NCBI GenBank assembly: GCA_045576735.1
Contig: JAZNGZ010000007.1
Location: forward strand, 1-8,130
Length of the DNA: 8,130 nt
Direction of reading: 5' to 3'
DNA from: RGIG4079 sp045576735
Lineage (GTDB): Bacteria; Bacteroidota; Bacteroidia; Bacteroidales; Muribaculaceae
Shown here: piece after piece, positions 1 through 7,991 of the stretch
How positions within the stretch are numbered: the first letter of the stretch is position 1
How the letters are laid out: each line of letters opens with the position of its first letter
Notes under the pieces: generated by a model
Database searches by the model: none
What the model was told of the DNA's origin: nothing
Seen by the model: only the letters and a program-made list of their open reading frames with translations
Made by a program: the position numbers and the translations under genes

Positions 1-1400
1 CGTCGTCCTCGATGTTTTATTCCTTCTTCAGAGGTGAGTCGTTCACGAGCTTTCTTTTTATATTCGTTCAATCGATGGTTTACTTCTATAGTCCTACGAT
101 TGCTCTTTGCTTTATAACATTCTCCTCTTAATGGACAACCTTTGCAATTTGTGGCTTGGTATCGTGAACTTTCTGTAATGTATCCGCTGGCGGTTTTATC
201 ATGTCTCAGACCAACAAATTCCAAGTGTTGTCCCATCGGGCAGACATAATAATCTTTTTCCTCGTTATAGTGCCAATTGTCTGGGTGGAAAGGATTTGGT
301 TTGTAACGTGGTCTATGCTCTTTGTGGAAGTAGTTATATTTCACATAGGCTTCAATGTCATTTTCCTCCAAGAAATTATAATTCTCTTCGGAGCCATAAC
401 CCGAATCGGTAGCTTCAATATTGGGAAAACGATTGAATCTTTGATGAAATAAATTATTGAATGGGATTAGTGTCAGTGTGTCTGTAGGATTGTTGAATAT
501 TCCAAAGTTTGTGATGAATTGATTTTCCGAAGCTATTTGCAAATTATATCCCGGTTTAGTCTGACCGTTATTCATGGCGTCCTCTTTCATCCGCATGAAT
601 GTGGCTGAAGTATCAGTCTTTGACATGGAGTTACGTTCCGCTATTTGTTCAAGGCGTGAATCGTATTCTTCAAGTTTGTCCCTATGCTTTTCTAATTCTT
701 TTACTTGTCTCTTTTTAAGACGTAATGCTTGCTTGGCATCTTTGCTATTATCTGCAGATTGTGTCGCCATATTCTCTTTCAATTCATCTATTAATGCAGT
801 CAATGATTCTGGCGTAAATTCGATTTGTTCAGATTTGCAAGTGTTATCTTGCGCAATAACATCGTCTATTTGCTGTAGTAGAATGCTGATTTTAGCCATC
901 AGCTTTGACCGATTTTTCTCAACACTCTTTCGCCACACAAAGGTGTATTTGTTAGCTTTGGATTCTATTTTTGTTCCATCGATATAGGCAACATCCAATG
1001 TTATAAAGCCTCGTTGTACGAGCAACAATACCAATTGGGTGAAAATGTTGTTGATTTCATCTTTTACCCTATTACGAAAACGATTGATTGTTATATAATC
1101 CGGCTTCTCATACCCCGCTAACCAGATGTAATGAATATCTCGTGTAAGCAGTTTTTCTATCTTGCGACAGGAATACACATTGTTCATATAGGCATAGATA
1201 ATCACTTTTAACATCATCTTGGGATGATACGGTGAGCGCCCTCGTTGACGATATAGTTTCTTGAATTCTTCAAGATTAAGACTCTCAACTATGGCGTCAA
1301 CAACCCTTACGGGATCATTTTCTTCTATATTCTCATCCAATCGCTGCGGAAAAAGCAATATTTGTTTGGAATTATATTTTCTAAAATGTACCTTTGTCAT
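1..1400 (-). CDS. IS1182-family transposase (DDE), C-terminus missing at window edge
   Basis: This catalyses cut-and-paste or copy movement of its own IS. The frame is open from the ATG at 1400 to the left edge (466 complete codons) and has no stop in the window. Residues about 15-115 form the N-terminal transposase domain seen in IS5/IS1182 proteins, with a YHPKMMLKVIIYAY-type stretch. D141 in YIDGTKIESKANKYTFVW is the first catalytic aspartate. About residues 155-285 form a charged, probably coiled-coil insert, followed by the family motif FMRMKED...NNGQTKPGYN. D332 in ATDSGYGSEENY is the second catalytic aspartate. C387 and C419/C422/C428 (CKGCPLRGEC) are the cysteine cluster common in the family. 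The visible end, IKHRGRR, normally precedes the third catalytic Glu (EVEAVFG-type motif), so roughly the last 60-100 residues are missing. No Shine-Dalgarno is present, as is usual in Bacteroidetes. Family knowledge is by recall; no search was run. Confidence 0.94.
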   Translation of the reverse strand, partial: MTKVHFRKYNSKQILLFPQRLDENIEENDPVRVVDAIVESLNLEEFKKLYRQRGRSPYHPKMMLKVIIYAYMNNVYSCRKIEKLLTRDIHYIWLAGYEKPDYITINRFRNRVKDEINNIFTQLVLLLVQRGFITLDVAYIDGTKIESKANKYTFVWRKSVEKNRSKLMAKISILLQQIDDVIAQDNTCKSEQIEFTPESLTALIDELKENMATQSADNSKDAKQALRLKKRQVKELEKHRDKLEEYDSRLEQIAERNSMSKTDTSATFMRMKEDAMNNGQTKPGYNLQIASENQFITNFGIFNNPTDTLTLIPFNNLFHQRFNRFPNIEATDSGYGSEENYNFLEENDIEAYVKYNYFHKEHRPRYKPNPFHPDNWHYNEEKDYYVCPMGQHLEFVGLRHDKTASGYITESSRYQATNCKGCPLRGECYKAKSNRRTIEVNHRLNEYKKKARERLTSEEGIKHRGR

Positions 1401-1405
1401 ATTTA

Positions 1406-1438
1406 TTTAGGTTTACCTAAAGATACAAAAACTTTAGG
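1406..1438. repeat. Overlapping inverted repeats over the transposase promoter
   Basis: Three copies of one short element alternate in orientation: TTTAGGT at 1406-1412, ACCTAAA(G) at 1415-1422 and CTTTAGG at 1432-1438. The middle copy can pair with either neighbour: a 7-bp stem with a 2-base gap on the left, or a 7-bp stem (CCTAAAG/CTTTAGG) with a 9-base gap on the right. They cover the -7 box, the expected transcription start and the leader of the transposase. A transposase- or repressor-binding site is a reasonable inference; a role for the RNA is less likely because only the left pair would be transcribed. Confidence 0.6.
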
Positions 1439-1448
1439 ACATAGCAAA
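1418..1448 (-). promoter_or_regulatory. Candidate Bacteroidetes promoter of the transposase
   Basis: On the minus strand, TTTG (plus positions 1445-1448) is followed after 19 bases by TATCTTTA (plus 1418-1425). This matches the Bacteroidetes -33 TTTG / -7 TAnnTTTG pattern at all but the last base. The spacing is right and the transposase ATG lies 17 bases further on, giving a very short leader. The -33 box lies in one arm of the 1445-1476 hairpin. Pattern match only. Confidence 0.6.
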
Positions 1449-1486
1449 GCCCTAGCTTGAGAAAGTCAGGGCTTTGTCGTTTTTTT
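1445..1486 (+). terminator. Hairpin with T tract inside the IS end
   Basis: CAAAGCCCT (1445-1453) pairs perfectly with AGGGCTTTG (1468-1476). Inside, CTT-GAGA-AAG can extend the stem across a small imperfect step, leaving a GAGA tetraloop. On the plus strand, seven T residues follow at 1480-1486 after a three-base gap, which fits an intrinsic terminator for plus-strand transcripts leaving the IS. On the minus strand it lies just upstream of the transposase promoter, where it could stop transcription entering from outside, a common protective device in insertion sequences. Which direction matters in the cell is not visible. Confidence 0.6.
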
Positions 1487-1498
1487 ATGAAACAATGA

Positions 1499-1527
1499 GG
1501 GTGTGACTGTTTTTTGACACACCCCCC
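1499..1527. repeat. Terminal inverted repeat and end palindrome of the IS
   Basis: GGGTGTG (1499-1505) and CACACCC (1518-1524) form a 7-bp inverted repeat around a T-rich loop. The outermost 15 bases, read into the element on the minus strand, are GGGGGTGTGTCAAAA (plus 1512-1526), typical of Bacteroidetes IS termini of this kind. The same sequence with one change recurs at 7992-8006. The boundary is inferred from this match and from position outside the transposase promoter. Confidence 0.7.
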
Positions 1528-1799
1528 TACAAAAACAACTTTCAATTTTATGCGCTAGCCTTTATGTTCATTCTGTCTAAAAATCTCAATTTTCAACATT
1601 TTTATATGAATTGTAAGTTTTTTTGTTCTTTTTGTTGCATTTTGGTGCGTGTTTGCATTTTTTTACATTAAAAGTTTACTTTTACTGTCGTTTTTTTTGC
1701 TTTTTTGAGTTATGTAGCGTATTTTTGTGGAATTAATCTGAATAACTGTTTTATTTTCAATAATATCGATTATTAATAACTATTATAACCATAATCTTT
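1528..1799. other. Non-coding T-rich region upstream of the large gene
   Basis: No credible gene is present. The plus strand is strongly T-rich to about 1727, with repeated short TTTTG-type words, and then AT-rich up to the start codon. The only site I can support is the promoter at 1696-1727. The 60 to 70 bases between it and the ATG contain no Shine-Dalgarno and no obvious strong hairpin. An AT-rich leader without an SD is normal for Bacteroidetes genes. Confidence 0.7.
1696..1727 (+). promoter_or_regulatory. Candidate Bacteroidetes promoter of the large secreted protein gene
   Basis: TTTG at 1696-1699, a 20-base spacer, and TATTTTTG at 1720-1727 match the -33 TTTG / -7 TAnnTTTG consensus of Bacteroidetes exactly, at the expected spacing. 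Transcription would start near 1733, giving a leader of about 65 nt before the ATG at 1800. T-rich sequence produces chance TTTG words, so the call rests mainly on the full -7 match and the spacing. Confidence 0.6.
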
Positions 1800-4700
1800 A
1801 TGAAACAAAAATTAATTCATTTTTTATCAATTTTTGTGGCATTCCTAACCGCAATCCCAATTGCCAATGCCGCAGCAAGTGATTATAAAATTAATGCTCC
1901 GACGAAAAACTGGACAACTACATTTACTATTCCAGATGATAATTCTCGTCAATTAGCGATTTCAAAAGATGGTGTGCCTTATACTCTATCTGAAACAGAT
2001 AAGTTTAGTGGATATGTGGCAACATATCGTATCACATCATCAGGAAATCAATTAGTTAATCTTGGTTGGACTTCAACGGGAGCTGCAAATGCATTTGATG
2101 ATGCCGGTAACTATGTAACCCATTCTGCAGGTACAAGTGGCCCAACACAAACAGTGACAACCAATCCGGCTTCAAAATATTGCGTTAGAGAAGCACCCAA
2201 TTCTACAACTGCGACAAATGGCGTATTCCCAAATGGTTCAGGTGTTGCAATGAATGGATATACAGCCGGAAAGGTAACGTTATATCTCGATGCGACAGGT
2301 GATGTTCGTCATGGAAATGGTTATATTTGGTTTGCACAAACAGGGACAAGCACAAATATCACTTGTTTGGTTATTAAAAACGTAAATGGCACCCCCACCG
2401 TATCCGGGACAAAATCATTTAACACCAGCATTGCATCGGGAGGAGGTAATGACAACTATCTCAATTTCTATGACACCTCTAACGAGTCGGCAATGAAGTG
2501 CTTATTACAGGTGCGTGGTGTTGGTATATATGATGTAACATTAAATGCGACTGCCGGAACTGTTACTTCGGTAAATGCGATTACATGTACTTCAAATGCA
2601 GAATACAATAGTCTCGGTGCACACATCTTCATGATGCGTGGTCGCAAATTGCTCTGTCGCAACACTCGTAGATTAGGATCTGATGGTGCGGCAAGAAATA
2701 AATATTCTGAATTTGAGATTTTAGATATAACCGATAGTTATACTAATCCTACTAAAATCGCAACAATAGACCATTTACCAGGCAAGTATTCAAATGGCTC
2801 TTCTATTGGTAACGGACATCAAACCGGTTCGTTTATCCAATCCTATAAACATTCAGAAGATAAAGTCGAAATCTTTGCTTATGTGCAAGGTTCGGGTTGT
2901 TCATCTTATTTTATTACCGCTTCAGCAATTACTAACCCGGTTACTTCGTTGAGTGCTGCATTAGTTAGTGGAACAACTGGTGATGTAAAAGTTTCATGGG
3001 CTAACCCCTCGGAAGGAACTCCTACCAAATATGCGGTTAGCTATTCAACCGATGGAGGCTCTTCATGGTCAACTGAAGTGGAAACCACTAATTTGAATTA
3101 TACATATGCAAATCTTGCTGATGGCACATACACCTTTAAGGTTAGACCTTATTATGGTGGTTCAAGCACATGGGGACAAGCAACCAATTCAAATAGTGTG
3201 TCAATAGTTAATTACACCGACCCTGTAACCAATATGCAAGTGCAATCGGGTAGCGGTATGCCTTATAGTGCTATTGTGAACTGGGCAGCTCCAAGTGGAG
3301 ACGGCACTCCTACAAAATATGCCGTAAGCTATTCAACCAATGGTGGCACTTCATGGTCAACTGCTATTGAAACTACAGGTTTGACATATACATATTCAGG
3401 TCTTGCACAAGGCGAATATATCTTCAAGGTAACACCTTATTATGGTTCTACCGCAGGTGAAGCAACAACCAAGGCTACTACCGTTTATGGTGTAACAACT
3501 CCTGTGCCTGTTGTAAATGTTGCATATTATAATAATGTGGGTAACAGCATCGCTGTTTCATGGACCGAGCCCGAAGGTTCTGTTTCTCCCGACAAATATC
3601 AAGTGTGTTATACAAGCAATGGCGGCACTTCATGGTCAACAGTCGTTGAATCAACCGATTTGACATATACATTCAGCAATTTGCCGGTAGGTACTTATAC
3701 ATTTAAGGTAACACCTATCTATAACGGATTTGCCGGCGAAGCAGCCCTTTCTGAAAGCATCAACTCTCTCGCTCCCTCGGGTTATACATTCACAACCTCA
3801 AAACGCTGGGATGTACGCGGAACATTAGGCCCAGAGGGCGCTCCCGATGGGAAAAGTATTGCAGTCTCAAATAATATGATGTATGTAGCAGCACCAAACT
3901 TATATAATACAATGTCATATGTGAGCCAAAGTTTAGGCTCTAATCCCGCTTCTTGGCCCAACTTTGACACAGGATTTGCTAGTTATAGTTGGGGTTATGC
4001 GATGGACAATGATGATGCAGGCAACATCATTGCAAAGACCGGCTCAGGTCCAGGTTCTGTTGCTACTCAATTCTCGGTATATCCAGTCGGGGCTACTGCC
4101 AATACAAACAAAAAAGAGATTACCCTAACCGGTGATTATCTTCCCGAAGCACGATTTGACTTTATGGCTGCTCAAGGAAATATATATAGTGGAACCGGTT
4201 ATATATGGTTTGCTCCTAATGGGACAAAAACAGTAAAAAGAATAAAGATTGAAAATGTCTCAGGTACTCCTACTCCAACAGCAGTTACAACATGGACGCT
4301 TCCTTTGACAACAAGTACTCAAGTGGCAATTCGACCTCTTGATGATGGCCGTTTATATTTCCATAATCGTGCAAACTCTTGTGCTATCATCACTTTGCCC
4401 GAAGGTGGAGGTGAAGTTACTTCAAGTATGATTGAAAACTTGTCAATTAGCGCAACAACCCAAGGAAACATGAACTCAGATGTGTTTATGTTGCATGGAA
4501 ACACTTTTCATGTAAAGAATGATGGGGCCGCAAGCAGTAGTATTGGTATAGAAATCAAGAACTTGACCACTGCAGGAAATGGTGATGCATCGTATGTTCC
4601 ATTCGATGGTTTAACTCCAGCCAATGGAAATAGTACTGTTTCAGGTGTTGCTAATTATGGTTCATTGGTTCGTGCAGTGAATGTTGATGAAAATACTGCC

Positions 4701-7700
4701 GATGTATATTGTTATTCACCTAATCATGGTGTAACCGTTTATCGAGTTACTTCAAGTCCAATATATACTGTAACCGGAGCGATTAAGTCACTCGACTATG
4801 AATATACTACCGTAGAAACCGACGAGGGAACACGTCAAGATGTAATATTGACATGGACTGCTCCCGAAGAAGCTACTCCTACAAGCTACATGGTGTATCG
4901 CGATGGTACGCTTATTGCAACAGTTGCCGCTCCGGCTCTTACATATACCGATAAAAATGTAAATGCTAATCACACCTATAAAGTGATTCCTCATTTTGCC
5001 GGTGTTGCCGAAGATGAATCTCTTGGCTTGAGCGTGACAACAACTGAGGTAGAAACAGTGATTTGGGCTCCTATCATTACTGAAATGCGTACATATAATG
5101 GATATTCTATTACGCAATTCTTCTTCAAGATGCCATCGCTTTCAACAATTAAACCGGTTTCGTTCAACATCTATCGCGATGCCCAATTGATTGAAAGTGG
5201 TATCACTCAATATAACTATATCGACGATGACCTACCCAAAATTAGTGAAAACAAAGAATATACATATTATGTAGAGGCTGTTTATGGTGCTACACATGGC
5301 AATGAAAAACGAAAAAGTGTAGGTAAATCGGTTACAGTTACTTATCGTGACTGGGCATTGGCAGGCTACTTGATTGAGGAAATATATAATGTGCCTATCA
5401 ACCCAACGATAGGAAATCTTCCTAATAACTTTACCAACTATGACTACTATCGTCAAGGTCAATTCTACGATGGACATTGGTATATAGCACAACGTGCCGA
5501 CGACCTTTGTCAAAAAGACCAAGACAAGGCTAATGGCATCACCAATTCAGTAAGAGATGACATGAAGTCGGATAATGAAAATGCCACCGGTGGTGTCGTT
5601 GTGATAAAAGCAACCGAAGAACACGATGTGCGCATGGGCTTTGGCAACGACAACAAAATCATCACAAATGAAGCATTTGAAAACGTAGGTATCGCTATGG
5701 ACGACAAGGGTACTATCTTCATGCGTAATAATAACGTTACCAAGTTGGCAGCAACTACTCCATCAGATGGTAATGCTACTGAAGTGGCAAAATTGCATGA
5801 TGGTTTCGGTCGTCGTATTACCGAAGGACATCTTTACACTCGTGATGCTAATGGTTCATATTCAACTACCCCAATCACTCTCGACCTCACAGCATTGTGG
5901 CTCGATGATCGTTGGATAGACGATATGGTCTACACCAGTGGAAAGAGTTATGGACAAGTAGCCGGACGAAGCGACTACTACTACATGTGGGGTGATGTGA
6001 TGAGTGCCGAAGGTGGATATTTGATTTTAGCACCATCATGGACCCGTACTGCATTTAAGGTTAAGATAGCTAATGGAGCATACGTATCACACGAAACAAT
6101 CGAATTTAGCGATTACACTGAATCAAATCCAACCACCGGAGAACTTGAAACACATGTTCTTGCAACCGGTTCAGAAAACTATGGATTTAATATTGCCGGT
6201 CGCGATACATGGATGGCTCAAATTCGTTCAAATGGTTACTTTGGTGTGCATGATAAAGAAACAAATGCCGACGGAAGCAAGCATTGGCACGCAATCTTCG
6301 ATACCGATAGCCGTATCAATAACTCGGGCGGTACATCAATTGTAGCATTTGGTAGTGCCGATGACGATAGCGATGGTGAAACATTCTTGATTACACCTGC
6401 ATGTATGTATTCAAGAAATACCGGTGACTTTATCGTGACTCGTGGTATTAAGGCAAAAATTGATGATGCAGCTTCTGAATCAAAACTTTCTCCACCTATG
6501 CCAGTGGCTCAATTTAAGCAAACAAATACAAGTTCTAATATCGCAACCAATGCCAATGGTAACTGGTTCCATGCCGAACCCGGAACATACGAAAGTGTTA
6601 CTAGTGCAAATGCTGAATGTGTATATATCTATCAATATGTGCCCGGTATGCGTTTTGCTAAATATCGCTTGTTCCCCGACAACCAATTGCCTGAAGTAAC
6701 ACCAACATTGGATATTATCACTAAGTATAATGAAGCGAAAACTGAAATTACTCACTTTGGTGGCGTTTCAACATGGAAGCGTCCTAAGAAATTCGGTTTG
6801 AGTGACGCAAGTAATGCTAACGTGAAGGTGAAATCTTATTCATTTGAGTTGCTCAATGCTAAGGGTGAAGTGGTTTATGAGGATGAAGTGCTCGACGAAG
6901 ACTATAAAAATGGAACCAATCCTACCTTAGAGTCAGAAGACTTTGTATATGAATTTGATTATGTTTTAGACAAAAATATCGAAAACGTAGATAACTGCGA
7001 TCTTGATTTCCAAACCTATACTGCACGTGTGGCTGTGAACTATGAGTTCTTAAATGGAACAATTAAGCAATCACGATTCAACACTGCTATTGACAACAAT
7101 GACTACCCGGCAAAACCTGCCGAAGATTTATATATTGAAGCATTTGTTGCTAAAGATATTACTATTGGAGGTTGGACTGAAAAAGAAGATGGTAATTGGG
7201 TAGTTGAGACTCAAAAAGCCGATAGATATCGTATTGATTTAGACTTCTCTAAACCAACTGATGCAGAACCGGTGTCATACTATACAATCAAGGCTGTTGT
7301 AAATAAACAAGGTGAATATAAAGGCGACACAATCAATATTGAAAACTTCTTGTTGCACAATGGCTCTGAAATAAAAGATGGCAAACTTTGGGCAAAAACC
7401 ACTTCAACTAGTCAAATACCCGGAACTTATGATTTTGAAAATGCCAAGGCGCCATATTATACAACTGTTGATGCTAATGGCGATGGTCTTTATAACGTAG
7501 CAGATGGCGGTTCTAGACGAAATGTTGTGTTATCATACTTCTACGATGTTCCTGTTAACAATGACGGTGTTGCTACTGCCTCAAATGGAGATGAAGTAGT
7601 GATTAATAACACTCCCGACAAATGGGAATTTATCATCGTGGCTCACTATGCTGCTCGTAACACTTATATCGATAAGAATGAGCCTGTAGGTATTACTCCA

Positions 7701-7970
7701 ACCATATTAACTCCAACCGGAGTTGAGGTTGTAGGTGACGACAATGCATCTTCATTGTTAATCTATCCTATCCCTGCAAGCACTTCAATCACAATCAAGG
7801 CAGGTGAGGCAATTAACACAATCGTGATTTACAACGAAGCAGGTGCCGAAGTGATGAATCTCGACGGTAATGGTGACACAGTTACAGAAGTAAACATCGA
7901 AGACCTTGCCAATGGCATGTACTTTGTGAAAGTAAACGGTCGTGCTCCTGTGAAGATTATCAAGAAATAA
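1800..7970 (+). CDS. Giant secreted modular protein: FN3 repeats, propeller-like modules, T9SS C-terminal sorting domain
   Basis: This is a 2056-residue exported protein of unknown ligand, probably cell-surface-anchored or released by the type IX secretion system. The chosen ATG gives a good Sec signal peptide (K2/K4, hydrophobic core 5-22, likely cleavage after ANA at 24). Visible order: beta-rich module 1 (about 27-378); three FN3 domains (379-470, 474-561, 568-655), each with a strand-B Trp (e.g. W400) and a YTFKV-type strand; module 2 (661-987), clearly homologous to module 1 (GYIWFA at 174-179 and 800-805; DDAGN at 100-104 and 738-742); two FN3-like domains (988-1085, 1091-1183); module 3 (1185-1630), more diverged (GYLILAP at 1406-1412, AMDDKG from 1299); further beta-rich, partly FN3-like sequence (1631-1975) with a calcium-loop motif at 1891-1902; and a T9SS type A sorting domain (1986-2056, LLIYPIPAS start, KIIKK end). 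The modules resemble beta-propellers, but that fold is inferred. I see no catalytic motif, so adhesion or glycan/protein binding is a guess. It appears monocistronic, with its own promoter and terminator. Confidence 0.93.
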   Translation: MKQKLIHFLSIFVAFLTAIPIANAAASDYKINAPTKNWTTTFTIPDDNSRQLAISKDGVPYTLSETDKFSGYVATYRITSSGNQLVNLGWTSTGAANAFDDAGNYVTHSAGTSGPTQTVTTNPASKYCVREAPNSTTATNGVFPNGSGVAMNGYTAGKVTLYLDATGDVRHGNGYIWFAQTGTSTNITCLVIKNVNGTPTVSGTKSFNTSIASGGGNDNYLNFYDTSNESAMKCLLQVRGVGIYDVTLNATAGTVTSVNAITCTSNAEYNSLGAHIFMMRGRKLLCRNTRRLGSDGAARNKYSEFEILDITDSYTNPTKIATIDHLPGKYSNGSSIGNGHQTGSFIQSYKHSEDKVEIFAYVQGSGCSSYFITASAITNPVTSLSAALVSGTTGDVKVSWANPSEGTPTKYAVSYSTDGGSSWSTEVETTNLNYTYANLADGTYTFKVRPYYGGSSTWGQATNSNSVSIVNYTDPVTNMQVQSGSGMPYSAIVNWAAPSGDGTPTKYAVSYSTNGGTSWSTAIETTGLTYTYSGLAQGEYIFKVTPYYGSTAGEATTKATTVYGVTTPVPVVNVAYYNNVGNSIAVSWTEPEGSVSPDKYQVCYTSNGGTSWSTVVESTDLTYTFSNLPVGTYTFKVTPIYNGFAGEAALSESINSLAPSGYTFTTSKRWDVRGTLGPEGAPDGKSIAVSNNMMYVAAPNLYNTMSYVSQSLGSNPASWPNFDTGFASYSWGYAMDNDDAGNIIAKTGSGPGSVATQFSVYPVGATANTNKKEITLTGDYLPEARFDFMAAQGNIYSGTGYIWFAPNGTKTVKRIKIENVSGTPTPTAVTTWTLPLTTSTQVAIRPLDDGRLYFHNRANSCAIITLPEGGGEVTSSMIENLSISATTQGNMNSDVFMLHGNTFHVKNDGAASSSIGIEIKNLTTAGNGDASYVPFDGLTPANGNSTVSGVANYGSLVRAVNVDENTADVYCYSPNHGVTVYRVTSSPIYTVTGAIKSLDYEYTTVETDEGTRQDVILTWTAPEEATPTSYMVYRDGTLIATVAAPALTYTDKNVNANHTYKVIPHFAGVAEDESLGLSVTTTEVETVIWAPIITEMRTYNGYSITQFFFKMPSLSTIKPVSFNIYRDAQLIESGITQYNYIDDDLPKISENKEYTYYVEAVYGATHGNEKRKSVGKSVTVTYRDWALAGYLIEEIYNVPINPTIGNLPNNFTNYDYYRQGQFYDGHWYIAQRADDLCQKDQDKANGITNSVRDDMKSDNENATGGVVVIKATEEHDVRMGFGNDNKIITNEAFENVGIAMDDKGTIFMRNNNVTKLAATTPSDGNATEVAKLHDGFGRRITEGHLYTRDANGSYSTTPITLDLTALWLDDRWIDDMVYTSGKSYGQVAGRSDYYYMWGDVMSAEGGYLILAPSWTRTAFKVKIANGAYVSHETIEFSDYTESNPTTGELETHVLATGSENYGFNIAGRDTWMAQIRSNGYFGVHDKETNADGSKHWHAIFDTDSRINNSGGTSIVAFGSADDDSDGETFLITPACMYSRNTGDFIVTRGIKAKIDDAASESKLSPPMPVAQFKQTNTSSNIATNANGNWFHAEPGTYESVTSANAECVYIYQYVPGMRFAKYRLFPDNQLPEVTPTLDIITKYNEAKTEITHFGGVSTWKRPKKFGLSDASNANVKVKSYSFELLNAKGEVVYEDEVLDEDYKNGTNPTLESEDFVYEFDYVLDKNIENVDNCDLDFQTYTARVAVNYEFLNGTIKQSRFNTAIDNNDYPAKPAEDLYIEAFVAKDITIGGWTEKEDGNWVVETQKADRYRIDLDFSKPTDAEPVSYYTIKAVVNKQGEYKGDTINIENFLLHNGSEIKDGKLWAKTTSTSQIPGTYDFENAKAPYYTTVDANGDGLYNVADGGSRRNVVLSYFYDVPVNNDGVATASNGDEVVINNTPDKWEFIIVAHYAARNTYIDKNEPVGITPTILTPTGVEVVGDDNASSLLIYPIPASTSITIKAGEAINTIVIYNEAGAEVMNLDGNGDTVTEVNIEDLANGMYFVKVNGRAPVKIIKK
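2931..3767 (+). repeat. Three tandem FN3-coding repeats, conserved at DNA level
   Basis: Three consecutive units encode FN3 domains at residues about 379-470, 474-561 and 568-655. The best-conserved core starts at 3027, 3315 and 3594, giving periods of 288 and 279 bp (96 and 93 codons), both in frame. Units 1 and 2 share nearly the same bases in the core (AAATATGC, AGCTATTCAACC, TCATGGTCAACTG). Unit 3 keeps the TCATGGTCAAC and GGCACTTCATGG words but differs more. Conservation at synonymous sites points to recent duplication or gene conversion, and makes in-frame gain or loss of a unit by recombination plausible. Confidence 0.85.
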
Positions 7971-7991
7971 TCAATTCTATTTATAATTCAA

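Larger units (their letters stand above)
1..1526 (-). mobile_element. IS1182-family insertion sequence, 5' part (cut by left window edge)
   Basis: The segment contains the start and most of an IS1182-type DDE transposase, its promoter, and a terminal inverted repeat near 1512-1526 that reads GGGGGTGTGTCAAAA into the element on the minus strand. The other end, and so the target-site duplication, lies left of the window. The exact outer boundary is uncertain by a base or so because the end falls in a run of six C (1522-1527). The element is oriented away from the large gene at 1800 and ends about 170 bp upstream of that gene's predicted -33 box. The visible part has no frameshift or internal stop, so the element may be intact. 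Confidence 0.88.

Noticed and set aside
201..452. Plus-strand open frame of 83 codons with a hydrophobic look
   Set aside because: It is antisense to the transposase, whose conserved second catalytic Asp region lies opposite it on the minus strand.
574..987. Plus-strand open frame of 137 codons, Ser/Cys/Leu-rich
   Set aside because: It is a shadow of the charged coiled-coil part and first catalytic motif of the transposase on the minus strand.
1528..1799. Riboswitch or small RNA gene upstream of the large gene
   Set aside because: The region is T-rich with no stable, conserved-looking structure beyond chance, and the predicted leader is only about 65 nt.
3051..3638. Sialidase/BNR-repeat enzyme
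   Set aside because: Only the short Asp-box-like motif is present, inside FN3 domains; I see no RIP motif or sialidase catalytic arrangement.
2931..3767. CRISPR-like or phase-variation repeat array
   Set aside because: The repeats are long, in frame and encode FN3 domains; there are no spacers, invertible repeats or recombinase gene.
4788..5117. Minus-strand open frame of 109 codons inside the large gene
   Set aside because: It overlaps a clearly coding FN3-like region on the plus strand, is rich in Cys/His/Ile as antisense frames are, and has no promoter or recognisable domain.
6073..6755. Open frames of about 85-91 codons in other frames of the large gene
   Set aside because: Odd composition with no domain; the main frame is continuous and homologous to earlier modules here.
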